A stretch of DNA of 37,854 nt from Desulfotignum sp. (lineage in GTDB: Bacteria; Desulfobacterota; Desulfobacteria; Desulfobacterales; Desulfobacteraceae): assembly GCA_011389555.1 (NCBI GenBank), contig JAABUD010000119.1:1-37854 (forward strand). The letters are read 5' to 3'. The notes under the pieces were generated by a model, which saw only the letters and a program-made list of their open reading frames with translations, had not been told where the DNA came from and did no database searches. Position 1 is the first letter of the stretch; every line of letters starts with the position of its first letter. Made by a program: the position numbers and the translations under genes. Positions 25,572-33,713 of the stretch are shown in pieces.

Positions 25572-26369
25572 TCAACCCGGCAACAGGGCCGGTATATCAT
25601 CAAACACGTCTGACAGAACTGTCAGGGACCGATTCAGGTGAGACCGGTTGAACACCTCCAGACTCACGGTGCCCGGATACTGTTTCAACAGTTTTATGAC
25701 CTGACACAGCTGGTTTGTCGTCAACAGATCCAGACCGACATGGTCTTTGGTTTCCCCGTCCCGTGTTCTTACCCCGTGAAGATGCATCACGGCGATCCGT
25801 TCCTGAAACCGGGCCACACTGTGTGTCAGATCATACCCATACCGGAAATGATGGCCGACATCCAGACACACCTGCAGATCGTACACTGTCAGCAGCGGCA
25901 CCAGACAATCCGGGGGATAATCCAGTGTTTCCACGGAAAAGATTCCGGGGTCCGGCACATACTGCATCAGCCTTTCCAGGCCGTCCAAAGCCCGCTCCTG
26001 CCAGGCAGCCAGACCCCCGGGTGTGTCATGACCCGCCATTTCCAGATGCAACGTGTGTGTGGAAGGTGCCAGTGGGCGGCACAAATCCACCACCCGGGCA
26101 AGGGTATCAGCCGCATGCTGCCGGGCCTGTGCCGACGTATGGGTCAGACTCACATCCGTTGGTAAATGTATATTATACGTGACATCCAGCGTCTCGGACA
26201 ACCGGGCCAGCTCGGTAATTTCCGTTTGTTCGGGCAAGACGGTATCCGGCATGCTCTCGAATATCAGCAGTTCGATCTCATCAAACAACCGGCCGATCCT
26301 CTGCACATTGGGAAGGATATGATCCGGATAGATAAAGGATGTGGTGCCGATTCGAAACGGTCGTTTCAT
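25572..26369 (-). CDS. cbiR: Cobamide remodelling phosphodiesterase, CbiR-like
   Basis: A 265-residue TIM-barrel protein of the AP-endonuclease-2/xylose-isomerase-like superfamily. The sequence opens RIGTTSFIYPDHILPNV and continues DEIELLIFES, with metal-ligand-type residues in YNIHLP, HLEMAGH, SVETLDYP, VCLDVGHH, VMHLHGV and SLEVF. This matches what I know of CbiR, an enzyme shown in Akkermansia to hydrolyse the phosphoribosyl bond of cobamides so that the lower ligand can be exchanged. Location two bases after cbiB in a cobamide-loop cluster strongly supports it. Automatic annotation would often call it sugar phosphate isomerase/epimerase. Identification rests on motif recall plus context. 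Confidence 0.82.
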   Translation of the reverse strand: MKRPFRIGTTSFIYPDHILPNVQRIGRLFDEIELLIFESMPDTVLPEQTEITELARLSETLDVTYNIHLPTDVSLTHTSAQARQHAADTLARVVDLCRPLAPSTHTLHLEMAGHDTPGGLAAWQERALDGLERLMQYVPDPGIFSVETLDYPPDCLVPLLTVYDLQVCLDVGHHFRYGYDLTHSVARFQERIAVMHLHGVRTRDGETKDHVGLDLLTTNQLCQVIKLLKQYPGTVSLEVFNRSHLNRSLTVLSDVFDDIPALLPG

Positions 26370-26371
26370 CT

Positions 26372-27343
26372 TTATGATCCCTTCAAAACCGTGAATTTCA
26401 CCATGATCAGCATCACGGCACCCAGCAGCCCCGCAACCGACGCTGCCTGCATCAGCCGGCAGGCGCTGTGAATGGCTGAAATATCCGGATCACCAAACGG
26501 GCTTCCGATAATCGGCTTGTCCACCTGTCTGCCATGGTAGATGCCGGGGCCGCCCAGCCGGATCTTCAGGGCACCGGCAAATGCCGCTTCCGGAAACCCG
26601 GCATTGGGGCTTTTATGGTTCCTTCCCTCGGACAAACCGATACGCAATGCCCCGGCCCCGGAAATTCCCGGTACACAGCAGGCTGCAGCAGCAATCACAA
26701 ACACCGACAACCGGGCCGGGATGAAATTGGCCCCATCGTCCAGACGGGCCGACGCCCGGCCGAATAAAAGATACCGGTCATTTTTATACCCCACCATGGA
26801 ATCCAGGGTATTGATCATTTTATAGGCCACCGCCCCCGGCACCCCTGAAACCACCGCCCAGAAGAGCGGTGCCAGAAATCCGTCCACAAAATTTTCCGCC
26901 ACGGTCTCCACCGCAGCCCGGGTGACACCTTTGTCATCCAGATTCCGGGTATCTCTGCCCACAATCATTCCGACGTTTTCCCGGGCCGTTTTCAGATCTT
27001 TGGTTGACAACGGCCCGGCCACCTTCATGGCGGCATCTTTCAGGCCTTTGACGGAAAAACAATAATACAGCAGGACCGTCTGAACAGCGATACCCATCGC
27101 CGGATGGATCCACCCGGCCCAGAGGATCAACATCCACGCCAGCACATAGGTGGCGCCCACCAGAAAAACGGCGAAAAAAATTCCGGCTGTCAACGGATGG
27201 TTACAGATACGCCGGAAAAAGGGTTCCAAAAAGCCGATGGCTTTTCCCATGCCCACCACCGGGTGAGGCAGATTCCGGGGATCGCCCAGAAAATAATCCA
27301 GCACAAATGCAGCCAAAAGAATATACCCGCCCACCTCACTCAT
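26372..27343 (-). CDS. cbiB: Adenosylcobinamide-phosphate synthase (CbiB/CobD)
   Basis: Membrane enzyme that attaches the aminopropanol (or phosphorylated) linker to adenosylcobyric acid. The 323 residues include LDYFLGDPRNLPHPVVGMGK at the start, then several hydrophobic helices, VGRDTRNLDDKGVTRAAVET, AENFVDGFLAPLFW and MINTLDSMVGYKNDRYLLFG, all conserved in the family. It overlaps the preceding PLP enzyme gene by eight bases, which makes the linker used here, so the two steps are coupled. The active site faces the cytoplasm in the inner membrane. The C-terminus ends in a hydrophobic helix. Confidence 0.95.
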   Translation of the reverse strand: MSEVGGYILLAAFVLDYFLGDPRNLPHPVVGMGKAIGFLEPFFRRICNHPLTAGIFFAVFLVGATYVLAWMLILWAGWIHPAMGIAVQTVLLYYCFSVKGLKDAAMKVAGPLSTKDLKTARENVGMIVGRDTRNLDDKGVTRAAVETVAENFVDGFLAPLFWAVVSGVPGAVAYKMINTLDSMVGYKNDRYLLFGRASARLDDGANFIPARLSVFVIAAAACCVPGISGAGALRIGLSEGRNHKSPNAGFPEAAFAGALKIRLGGPGIYHGRQVDKPIIGSPFGDPDISAIHSACRLMQAASVAGLLGAVMLIMVKFTVLKGS

Positions 27344-28418
27344 GGGCCAGTGCCTTTTTCAAACTGGCAACCAGCTTTACATTACGTTCCCGGTCTTTGA
27401 GAGAAAACCGCACAAACCGATGGTTCAGTCCATGAAAATTGGTGCAGTCACGGATCAGAATCCGATCCTGCCCCACCGCTTTGCATACTTGTGACGCTGT
27501 CTGATCCTGCAGCCGGGCCAGAATGAATCCGGTATGACCGGACACCGGCCACAGCCCGGAGAAATCTTGTTTTTTTTCCAGAAACCATTGTTTTTCCCGG
27601 GCGATAAAGGCCCGGGTTTTGTCGGTAAACCGTGCCATCTGTTCCGGGTGGTCATACATTTCCTGAATCACGATCTGGGCCAGTGCATTGACATTCCATG
27701 GCTGACAATAGGCGTTGACCTTTTGGATCAGGCCCGCTGCCCCGCTGAGAAATCCGGTGCGCAGTCCGGGAATGGCAAATATTTTGGACATGGACGAAAG
27801 CACCAGCAGATTGGGAAACGGCCCGGCCTGGATGAAAGACAACTCTTCACCATCATCCACAAACGGCAGATAGGACTCATCCACCACAAAACACACCCCG
27901 GGATGGCGCTGCAACAGCGTTGTGACAAATGCGGGATCCAGCAGCACACCGGTGGGATTGTTGGGGTTGCAGATAAACACCAGATCCGCATGTGCCGCCA
28001 TCTTTGATACCCCTTCCAGATCCGGAGCAAATCCATTTTCACATTCTGCAATCCAGAATTCAGGCTCGATTTTGTGCATTCGGCACGCATCCGCGTAATC
28101 CGAATAGGTCGGTCCCAGAATCAGGACATTGTGCGCTTTCAGGGCCAGCGGAAGGGTGTATATGAACCAGGTGGTCCCGTTGCCGGCGATCACGGTGTCC
28201 GGATCGATGTCATGGTACCGGGCAAACCCCTGAACCATGGACCGGGCGTCCGGCTCCGGAAGATGCTGGATGACAGATACATTGTCTTGTATAACCTGTT
28301 TGATCCGTTCCGGTGGACCCATCGGGTTGATGTTGGCACTCATGTCGATAATCTCATCCACATGGCACCCCAGTTCCCGTGCCAATTCTGTTTTGTTGCC
28401 GCCATGGCCGATAATCAT
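27336..28418 (-). CDS. cobD: L-threonine-O-3-phosphate decarboxylase (PLP enzyme; Salmonella CobD)
   Basis: Makes (R)-1-amino-2-propanol phosphate, the linker between the corrin ring and the lower loop of cobamides. The 360-residue fold-type I aminotransferase-like protein has GHGGNKTELARELG, DMSANINPMGPP, GNGTTWFIYTLPLAL, CNPNNPTG (cofactor-binding Asn), VVDESY and SSMSKIFAIPGLRTGF, where the Lys of SMSK is the PLP Schiff-base residue. In the absence of context it could be confused with histidinol-phosphate aminotransferase, but its neighbours cbiB, cobS and cobU decide the role. The gene symbol follows Salmonella usage, and cbiB is called cobD in other nomenclature. Confidence 0.92.
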   Translation of the reverse strand: MIIGHGGNKTELARELGCHVDEIIDMSANINPMGPPERIKQVIQDNVSVIQHLPEPDARSMVQGFARYHDIDPDTVIAGNGTTWFIYTLPLALKAHNVLILGPTYSDYADACRMHKIEPEFWIAECENGFAPDLEGVSKMAAHADLVFICNPNNPTGVLLDPAFVTTLLQRHPGVCFVVDESYLPFVDDGEELSFIQAGPFPNLLVLSSMSKIFAIPGLRTGFLSGAAGLIQKVNAYCQPWNVNALAQIVIQEMYDHPEQMARFTDKTRAFIAREKQWFLEKKQDFSGLWPVSGHTGFILARLQDQTASQVCKAVGQDRILIRDCTNFHGLNHRFVRFSLKDRERNVKLVASLKKALAHE

Positions 28419-28433
28419 GATACCTTCCTTATT

Positions 28434-29204
28434 TTATAACAGGGCGGCCCCGCAGGCGAGAAACAACCCTGCTTCCATCAGTTCGGTCATGGCCCCGAGC
28501 ATATCCCCTGTGATGCAGTTCATTTTTTTCTTGTAAAACCATAAAATAACCAGACAGCCGATGAGAAACACCAGGTTCAAAATCAGGCCCTTATATCCCA
28601 GAAACAGGGAGAGGCACAAGGGTATGACACAAAAAATGAAATGTTTCGCTCCCAGCGGCGCTGCAAACAGGGCCAGACCGGTCCCTGCGTTTTTCCGGCC
28701 ATAGGAAAGAAACCGGATGCCAAAAATCATGGCGGCCCGGGCATAGGCCGGCACCAGGAGTAGAACCAGCAGTGTATCACCCGGTGCGGCGCTGGATTTT
28801 ACCGCATAGATACCTGCCAGTTTCACGGCCAGCACCCCCACGACGGTGACCAGCCCCATCATTCCGATTCGGCTGTCTTTCATGATTTCCAGGGCCCGAT
28901 CTCTGGGCCGGTGGCTGAAAATGCCGTCCGCTGTATCGCCCAGCCCATCCATATGAAACGCCCCGGTAACAACCAGAAGACAGAGCAGATCCATCAATGC
29001 CACAACCGGCAGGGGCCAGAAACGGGACACGACCACATCCGTCAGCACCACCAGACTGCCCAGAATCAGCCCCACCACCGGAAAAAACCGGATCATGCCC
29101 ATGGGTGAATACGCGGCATCCCGGCCGGCCGGCAGAATGGTCAAAAAGAGCAGACTGGCCCGCAAATCAGTGAAAAATCCCCTGGATGGAGAAGAAGATG
29201 TCAT
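28434..29204 (-). CDS. cobS: Adenosylcobinamide-GDP ribazoletransferase (cobalamin synthase)
   Basis: Inner-membrane enzyme joining adenosylcobinamide-GDP to the alpha-ribazole (phosphate) lower ligand. The 256-residue protein has FFTDLRASLLFLTILPAG, the acidic site GAFHMDGLGDTADGIFS, then RALEIMKDSRIGMMGLVTVV and multiple transmembrane helices, all diagnostic. Start ATG 29204 lies 10 bases after cobU stops; the thr-P decarboxylase gene follows 15 bases later. No cobT (which activates the base) is in the window. Confidence 0.96.
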   Translation of the reverse strand: MTSSSPSRGFFTDLRASLLFLTILPAGRDAAYSPMGMIRFFPVVGLILGSLVVLTDVVVSRFWPLPVVALMDLLCLLVVTGAFHMDGLGDTADGIFSHRPRDRALEIMKDSRIGMMGLVTVVGVLAVKLAGIYAVKSSAAPGDTLLVLLLVPAYARAAMIFGIRFLSYGRKNAGTGLALFAAPLGAKHFIFCVIPLCLSLFLGYKGLILNLVFLIGCLVILWFYKKKMNCITGDMLGAMTELMEAGLFLACGAALL

Positions 29205-29214
29205 GACGCGCTGT

Positions 29215-29817
29215 TCATGGTGAAATTCGATTTCCGCCCGGTTTGATTTGCAGGGCCTGGCCCGCCACTGTGAGTACCACCCGGTCGGCCGTATCCGCCA
29301 TGAACTGATTCACATGACCGGCCAGATCCCGGAACCGCCGGGCCAGGGCATTTTCCGGCACAATACCGTATCCCACTTCATTGGAGACCAGAAAAACCGG
29401 GCACTGAAGCCTTGAAAAAACCTGAGCGGTCTGCTTCAGACGATTTTCAATCGCCGGGTCGTCCATGTCGGCCCCCATCATATTCGAGATCCACAGGGTC
29501 AGGCAATCCACCAGAATCACATCGGCCGTATCTGCGTGAGCCAGCAGTTTTTCATGAATGTTCACCGGTTCTTCCACGGTTTCCCAGTCACATCCCCGTT
29601 CCGCCTGATGGGCCTGCACCCGCTGGGTCATTTCCCGGTCCCGGGGAACGGATGTGGCCAGAAAAAGTCTGCGCGGGCCGGGAACGGCATTGGCGGCATT
29701 CAGTGCATACCGGCTTTTACCGCTTCTGCAACCGCCGATAACCAGCGTGACAATCGGATTATTTTCCAAAATATCGGTTCTTTCTTTTGGTTTCAATTCA
29801 CGTTGAAAACGATACAA
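29215..29817 (-). CDS. cobU: Adenosylcobinamide kinase / guanylyltransferase
   Basis: Bifunctional cytoplasmic enzyme that phosphorylates and then guanylylates adenosylcobinamide. The 200 residues have a P-loop VIGGCRSGKSRYALN, then LATSVPRDREMTQRVQAHQAER and VDCLTLWISNMM, with the guanylylation His in AHQAER. A second diagnostic stretch is VSNEVGYGIVPENALARRFRDLAG. The only practical start is TTG 29817; no ATG or GTG lies in frame before an upstream stop, and a second TTG is 17 codons inside. It is the first gene of the cobamide cluster. I saw no B12 riboswitch in its upstream region. Confidence 0.94.
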   Translation of the reverse strand: MYRFQRELKPKERTDILENNPIVTLVIGGCRSGKSRYALNAANAVPGPRRLFLATSVPRDREMTQRVQAHQAERGCDWETVEEPVNIHEKLLAHADTADVILVDCLTLWISNMMGADMDDPAIENRLKQTAQVFSRLQCPVFLVSNEVGYGIVPENALARRFRDLAGHVNQFMADTADRVVLTVAGQALQIKPGGNRISP

Positions 29818-29868
29818 GATACCGTATCCATGAATGAAGATGCAACCCTAAAATCCAGTAAATTTTTA

Positions 29869-29899
29869 TGTTTACAATCCAAATGGTTTCATGTAAACA
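29869..29899. promoter_or_regulatory. Inverted repeat TGTTTACA-N15-TGTAAACA between cobU and the small gene
   Basis: Two 8-base arms, 29869-29876 and 29892-29899, are perfect inverted repeats in the region between divergent cobU and the gene at 29949. The same octamer occurs at 33690-33697. It could be an operator for either direction or a hairpin. No good promoter was seen nearby. Confidence 0.4.
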
Positions 29900-29948
29900 A
29901 AAGCAGTTCATTCATTACATGATGGTGTTAGGTGTAAAGGAGGCAGGT

Positions 29949-30266
29949 ATGATCACCCGAAGTACTAGCAACGTACTGAACCTGAAACCCGTAACCCGCG
30001 GCATGTGTTCCGATTTTTACCAAAAAATCAACACGGAACTCAGCAGTCCGGAAGCCATCAGAGAATCGGTTTCCTCTTGGCAGGACAACGAAAAAAAGCT
30101 CAACGAACTGTGGTGGATTCTCAACTACTATTCGGACTCCCTCGACCCGGAGCGGGAACTCAGGGCCCATGTGGAACATCATCTGGATGCCCTTGCCCTG
30201 GAAAAAAACGCTACACTGGAACCACCTTCCGCCCCGGACTCATCCACGGCAACGGACCCGTCCTGA
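29949..30266 (+). CDS. Small hypothetical protein upstream of NifA-like regulator
   Basis: A 105-residue, soluble, highly charged protein that I do not recognise. The start is ATG 29949 because AAAGGAGG lies five bases upstream, one of the best ribosome sites in the window; the frame open from 29868 has none. No signal peptide, membrane segment or cysteine cluster is visible: there is a single Cys (GMCSDF). The middle (SSWQDNEKKLNELWWILNYY) looks helical, and the last 20 residues are Ser/Pro/Thr-rich and likely disordered. It lies 45 bases before the sigma-54 activator gene, same strand, so a shared operon is likely. Confidence 0.75.
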   Translation: MITRSTSNVLNLKPVTRGMCSDFYQKINTELSSPEAIRESVSSWQDNEKKLNELWWILNYYSDSLDPERELRAHVEHHLDALALEKNATLEPPSAPDSSTATDPS

Positions 30267-30311
30267 AAACGCCCCGGCCGTCATGATCCCTCTTTGCCGG
30301 GAAAACCTGAT

Positions 30312-31832
30312 ATGAAATCCATTGAAGAAATCTCTTTGCTGTATGAAATCAGCGAAGCGCTGAACCAGCACATGGACATGAAAAAATCGTTGTTCAAGGT
30401 GCTGACGGTCCTGTCCGAATCCATGAACCTGGTCCGGGGTATTATTTTTCTGACCAACCGTGAAAACGGGGAAATCCGCATTGAAATCGCCCACGGGATT
30501 TCTCAAGAGACTACCCGGAAAATCAAATACCTTCCCGGAGAAGGCATCATCGGCAAAGTGGTGGAGACCGGCAAACCGGCTGTGGTTCCCCGAATCAGCA
30601 AAGAACCGTTGTTTTTAGACAAAACCCATTCCCGGAACATGACACAGGGCCAGGAGTATTCTTTTATCTGTGTGCCCATAAAAAAAGAAACTCAGGTGGT
30701 GGGGGCCATCAGTGCGGACCGGCCTTTTGAGGGAAAACAATCGTTGCAGCAGGGCGAAAAAACCCTGTCCGTGGTGGCGGCCATGCTGGCCCACCATGTC
30801 ATCAACATGGAAAGGGTCCGACTGGAAAAAGAAACCCTTAAAACAGAAAACCTTCGTCTCAAATCCGAACTGGAAAACCGGTACAGCTTTTCCAATATCA
30901 TCGGCAATTCCAATAAAATGCGGGAAGTGCTCCAGATGATCGCCCAGGTCGCTTTTTCTTCGGCCACGGTGTTAATCCGCGGGGAAAGCGGCACCGGAAA
31001 AGAGCTGGTGGCCAATGCCATCCACTACAATTCAGAACGGCACCACAAACCGTTCATCAAAATCAACTGCGCCGCCATTCCGGAAAACCTCATCGAAAGT
31101 GAGCTGTTCGGCCATGAAAAAGGGGCGTTTACCGGAGCGTCCCGCCTGAAAAAAGGCAAATTTGAACTGGCGGACCAGGGCACGATTTTCCTGGATGAAA
31201 TCGGCACCATGGCGCCGGGTGCCCAGGTCAAGCTGCTGCGGGTCCTCCAGGAAAAGGAATTTGAACGGGTGGGCGGATACAAACCCATCCAGACGGATGT
31301 CCGCATTGTGGCCGCCACCAACGCCAATCTCGAAGACATGGTCCAGCAGGGACGTTTCAGAGACGATCTGTATTTCCGGCTCAATGTATTTCCCATCTAT
31401 ATTCCCAGCCTGCGCATGCGAAAAACCGATATCATCCTGCTGGCCGACCATTTTCTGGAAAAATACCGGAAAACCCATGGCAAGGATATCAAGCGCATCA
31501 CCACACCGGCCATAGACATGATGATGGAATACCACTGGCCCGGCAATGTCCGAGAGCTGGAAAACTGCATCGAGCGGGCTGTGATTCTTTGCAACGAAGG
31601 GGCGATTCACTCCTATCATCTGCCGGCCACGCTTCAGACCGGTACTGAATCCAAGACCCTGCCTTTGTCCCTGGAATCGGCGGTGGCCAGCCTGGAAAAA
31701 GAAATTCTCATGGATGCTTTGAAAAACACTCAGGGAAATATCAAACACGCGGCCCGGTTGATCCAGATCACAGTGCGGAAATTCTCATATAAAGCCGCCA
31801 GATATGGTATCAATTACAAGGATTTTCGTTGA
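30312..31832 (+). CDS. NifA-like sigma-54-dependent activator (GAF-AAA-HTH)
   Basis: An enhancer-binding protein of about 506 residues that activates sigma-54 promoters. An N-terminal GAF sensor domain (about 15-165, with [20 protein letters not shown]) is followed by the AAA+ domain: [15 protein letters not shown] (Walker A), [15 protein letters not shown] (GAFTGA loop at 271-276, contacts sigma-54), GTIFLDEIG (Walker B) and [17 protein letters not shown]. The C-terminal Fis-type helix-turn-helix reads [20 protein letters not shown], where I would expect a RQIGYRLRKYGI-like helix in NifA. The NifA cysteine linker is not evident. Start ATG 30312 has only a weak ribosome site; the ORF is also open from TTG 30294. 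No nif gene is in the window, so its targets are unknown. Confidence 0.88.
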   Translation: MKSIEEISLLYEISEALNQHMDMKKSLFKVLTVLSESMNLVRGIIFLTNRENGEIRIEIAHGISQETTRKIKYLPGEGIIGKVVETGKPAVVPRISKEPLFLDKTHSRNMTQGQEYSFICVPIKKETQVVGAISADRPFEGKQSLQQGEKTLSVVAAMLAHHVINMERVRLEKETLKTENLRLKSELENRYSFSNIIGNSNKMREVLQMIAQVAFSSATVLIRGESGTGKELVANAIHYNSERHHKPFIKINCAAIPENLIESELFGHEKGAFTGASRLKKGKFELADQGTIFLDEIGTMAPGAQVKLLRVLQEKEFERVGGYKPIQTDVRIVAATNANLEDMVQQGRFRDDLYFRLNVFPIYIPSLRMRKTDIILLADHFLEKYRKTHGKDIKRITTPAIDMMMEYHWPGNVRELENCIERAVILCNEGAIHSYHLPATLQTGTESKTLPLSLESAVASLEKEILMDALKNTQGNIKHAARLIQITVRKFSYKAARYGINYKDFR

Positions 31833-32325
31833 TTCGATATTCAGACCGGTCGGTCAGCTTGTTGAAAGAATCACCTTCCTGTACCATTTGGTGTAACAGG
31901 GCTTTGTCGTTTTCAAGCGGCAACCGGCCGGTCATCTCGGCCAGGGCCACCTGACGGCCGGCCGGATTGGTAAATTCGGCCCTGGCTTCCGCCCGGCCGT
32001 TCGCCGCCAGCCGGGTCAGCGTGATTTTGCACTGGATGGTCTCTCCGAAATACACCGGGCGCAGAAACCTGAAATTCATTCCTGTGGCCAGCCACCCCAC
32101 CTGGCCTCCGAATTCGCAGATCATGCCTCCCACCAGAAGCCCGTGACAGATCAGGTCGTTGAATCCTTTGGACCGGGTCCAGCGCGAATCGTAATGTACC
32201 GGGTTGTAATCTCTGGTCAGATCTCCGAACGCTTCGGTTTCTTCCTGTGAAAACCGTCTGGAAAAACAGAAGGTGTCCCCTGGCTGCAATCCATTGACCA
32301 TGCGTTCCCGAAGCGGATTTCCCAT
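31810..32325 (-). CDS. MaoC-like acyl dehydratase (enoyl-CoA hydratase type)
   Basis: A 171-residue single hot-dog protein related to (R)-specific enoyl-CoA hydratases. The catalytic Asp-His pair occurs as [11 protein letters not shown] (D-x4-H) and is followed by [11 protein letters not shown]. Acyl-CoA hydration or dehydration in fatty-acid or polyhydroxyalkanoate metabolism is the usual role; the exact substrate is unknown. Its last 23 bases overlap the 3' end of the sigma-54 activator gene on the opposite strand. It begins 11 bases after the stop of the M23 peptidase gene. Confidence 0.85.
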   Translation of the reverse strand: MGNPLRERMVNGLQPGDTFCFSRRFSQEETEAFGDLTRDYNPVHYDSRWTRSKGFNDLICHGLLVGGMICEFGGQVGWLATGMNFRFLRPVYFGETIQCKITLTRLAANGRAEARAEFTNPAGRQVALAEMTGRLPLENDKALLHQMVQEGDSFNKLTDRSEYRINENPCN

Positions 32326-32336
32326 ATCTGTCCCGT

Positions 32337-33575
32337 CTATGGTGTAACCATGGCCACTGCCCGGCCATCGGTCAATTTTTCGACATATTCCGTCATCCTG
32401 ACCTCGAACCGGTACATTTCCTCCACAGGAACCGGTTCGACGCGGGTCACGGGTATGTCCAGAGGATTGATGTACCGGCCGTTCTTCGCCACCCGGAAAT
32501 CCAGATGATATCCCGTGGCCAGGCCGGTTTTTCCCACAAACCCGATCACATCTCCCTGGGAAACAGAACCGCCTTTTTTCAGGCCTTTGGCATAGCCGTT
32601 CAAATGATAATAGCTGGTTTCATACGCATTGACATGCCCAATGATCATATACCTGCCCATGCTTTTGTTGTAGGCCATCTCCTTGATGATACCATCCGCG
32701 ACGGTTTTGACGGGCGTGTTTTTCGGGGCCGCATAATCGATTCCCGGATGAGGACGGGTTTCTTTCAAAATGGGATGAAGCCGTTTTTGGGTAAACCGCG
32801 AGCTGATCCTGGAATAATTCAACGGCGATTTCAAAAATGACTTTTGAAGGGAGTTTCCTTTTTCATCGTAAAACCCGGCTTGTCCCTGTGTATCCGTGTA
32901 TCGAAATGCCTGATACGTTCTGCTGTTATTGACGAACACGGCTGCCAGGATTTGCCCGTATCCCTTGTGTTTGCCATATCTGAATCGCTTTTCCACCAGC
33001 ACCTGACACCGGTCTCCGGGCTGAATGTCTTTAGCAAAATTGATATCCCAGGCAAAAATATCGGCGAGATTCCAGGCCAGAGACGGGCAATATCCCGCTT
33101 TTCTCAACGCACTGCTGATATTGGATTCGATCTCCAGTTCGATGACTTCTTCTTCTATGTCATACTGGATCGGTGTTTTCAAAATCTCGAATCGATCCCC
33201 GGTTTTTCGTATCACCAGTCGGGACTGATCGTTGATCTCGTATTCAAAGTCTGAAAATTCATTCTGATACAGTGATATATGAAACGGCCGGCCGGATTTG
33301 AACCGGGTAAAAGGAAATATGGCTTTGCTCTGTTTTTCAAGACGGTAAATGGTGTTCAAAGGAAGATACGGCCCTAAAACGGCTGAGGCGGTATCCCCGG
33401 TTTTGAAAACACCGGACATCACTTTTTTTTCCAACGGATATATCTGATTTATTTCATTGGGATCGATGATACCATTTGGTACTTTCTGAGTCCGTGACAC
33501 CGCGCTTGTTGTTGAAAACAACCCGATCAGACCGCAGAACCCGAACACAAGGCCCACAAACATCCATTGTTTCAT
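32337..33575 (-). CDS. M23 family murein endopeptidase (MepM-like)
   Basis: A cell-wall hydrolase of about 412 residues, anchored by an N-terminal membrane segment (MKQWMFVGLVFGFCGLIGLF). A central region with OapA-like features precedes the C-terminal LytM domain: RPHPGIDYAAP carries the HxxxD zinc ligands, GRYMIIGH and SYYHLNGYAKG follow, and GKTGLATGYHLDFRV stands where canonical M23 enzymes have HxH. The final ligand is therefore Asp (HLD), a variant I have seen in related deltaproteobacterial peptidases. Start ATG 33575 is preferred over the TTG at 33617 because it begins the membrane helix; neither has a strong ribosome site. It cleaves peptidoglycan crosslinks if active. Confidence 0.85.
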   Translation of the reverse strand: MKQWMFVGLVFGFCGLIGLFSTTSAVSRTQKVPNGIIDPNEINQIYPLEKKVMSGVFKTGDTASAVLGPYLPLNTIYRLEKQSKAIFPFTRFKSGRPFHISLYQNEFSDFEYEINDQSRLVIRKTGDRFEILKTPIQYDIEEEVIELEIESNISSALRKAGYCPSLAWNLADIFAWDINFAKDIQPGDRCQVLVEKRFRYGKHKGYGQILAAVFVNNSRTYQAFRYTDTQGQAGFYDEKGNSLQKSFLKSPLNYSRISSRFTQKRLHPILKETRPHPGIDYAAPKNTPVKTVADGIIKEMAYNKSMGRYMIIGHVNAYETSYYHLNGYAKGLKKGGSVSQGDVIGFVGKTGLATGYHLDFRVAKNGRYINPLDIPVTRVEPVPVEEMYRFEVRMTEYVEKLTDGRAVAMVTP

Positions 33576-33686
33576 GTCAAGATCCGTCCACCGCCCGGTT
33601 TCATCTGTATGTTTCAAAATCAGCTGTCCTGTATGTGTTATGTGTTATCGTTGTTTTATTGTTTTTTTGGCGTAACCTAACCAAAA

Positions 33687-33700
33687 TACTGTAAACAGTA
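33687..33700. promoter_or_regulatory. Palindrome TACTGTAAACAGTA upstream of the M23 gene
   Basis: Two 6-base arms flank an AA centre, 14 bases after the pntB stop and upstream of the M23 gene. It contains the octamer TGTAAACA also seen near cobU. Read in the gene direction TTTT follows, so it could instead be a weak terminator of the pnt operon. Confidence 0.4.
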
Positions 33701-33713
33701 AAGCGATTTCATT

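Noticed and set aside
29818-29948. Cobalamin riboswitch before cobU
   Set aside because: Neither the B12-box core (GCCACTG or complement) nor a long structured leader is present.
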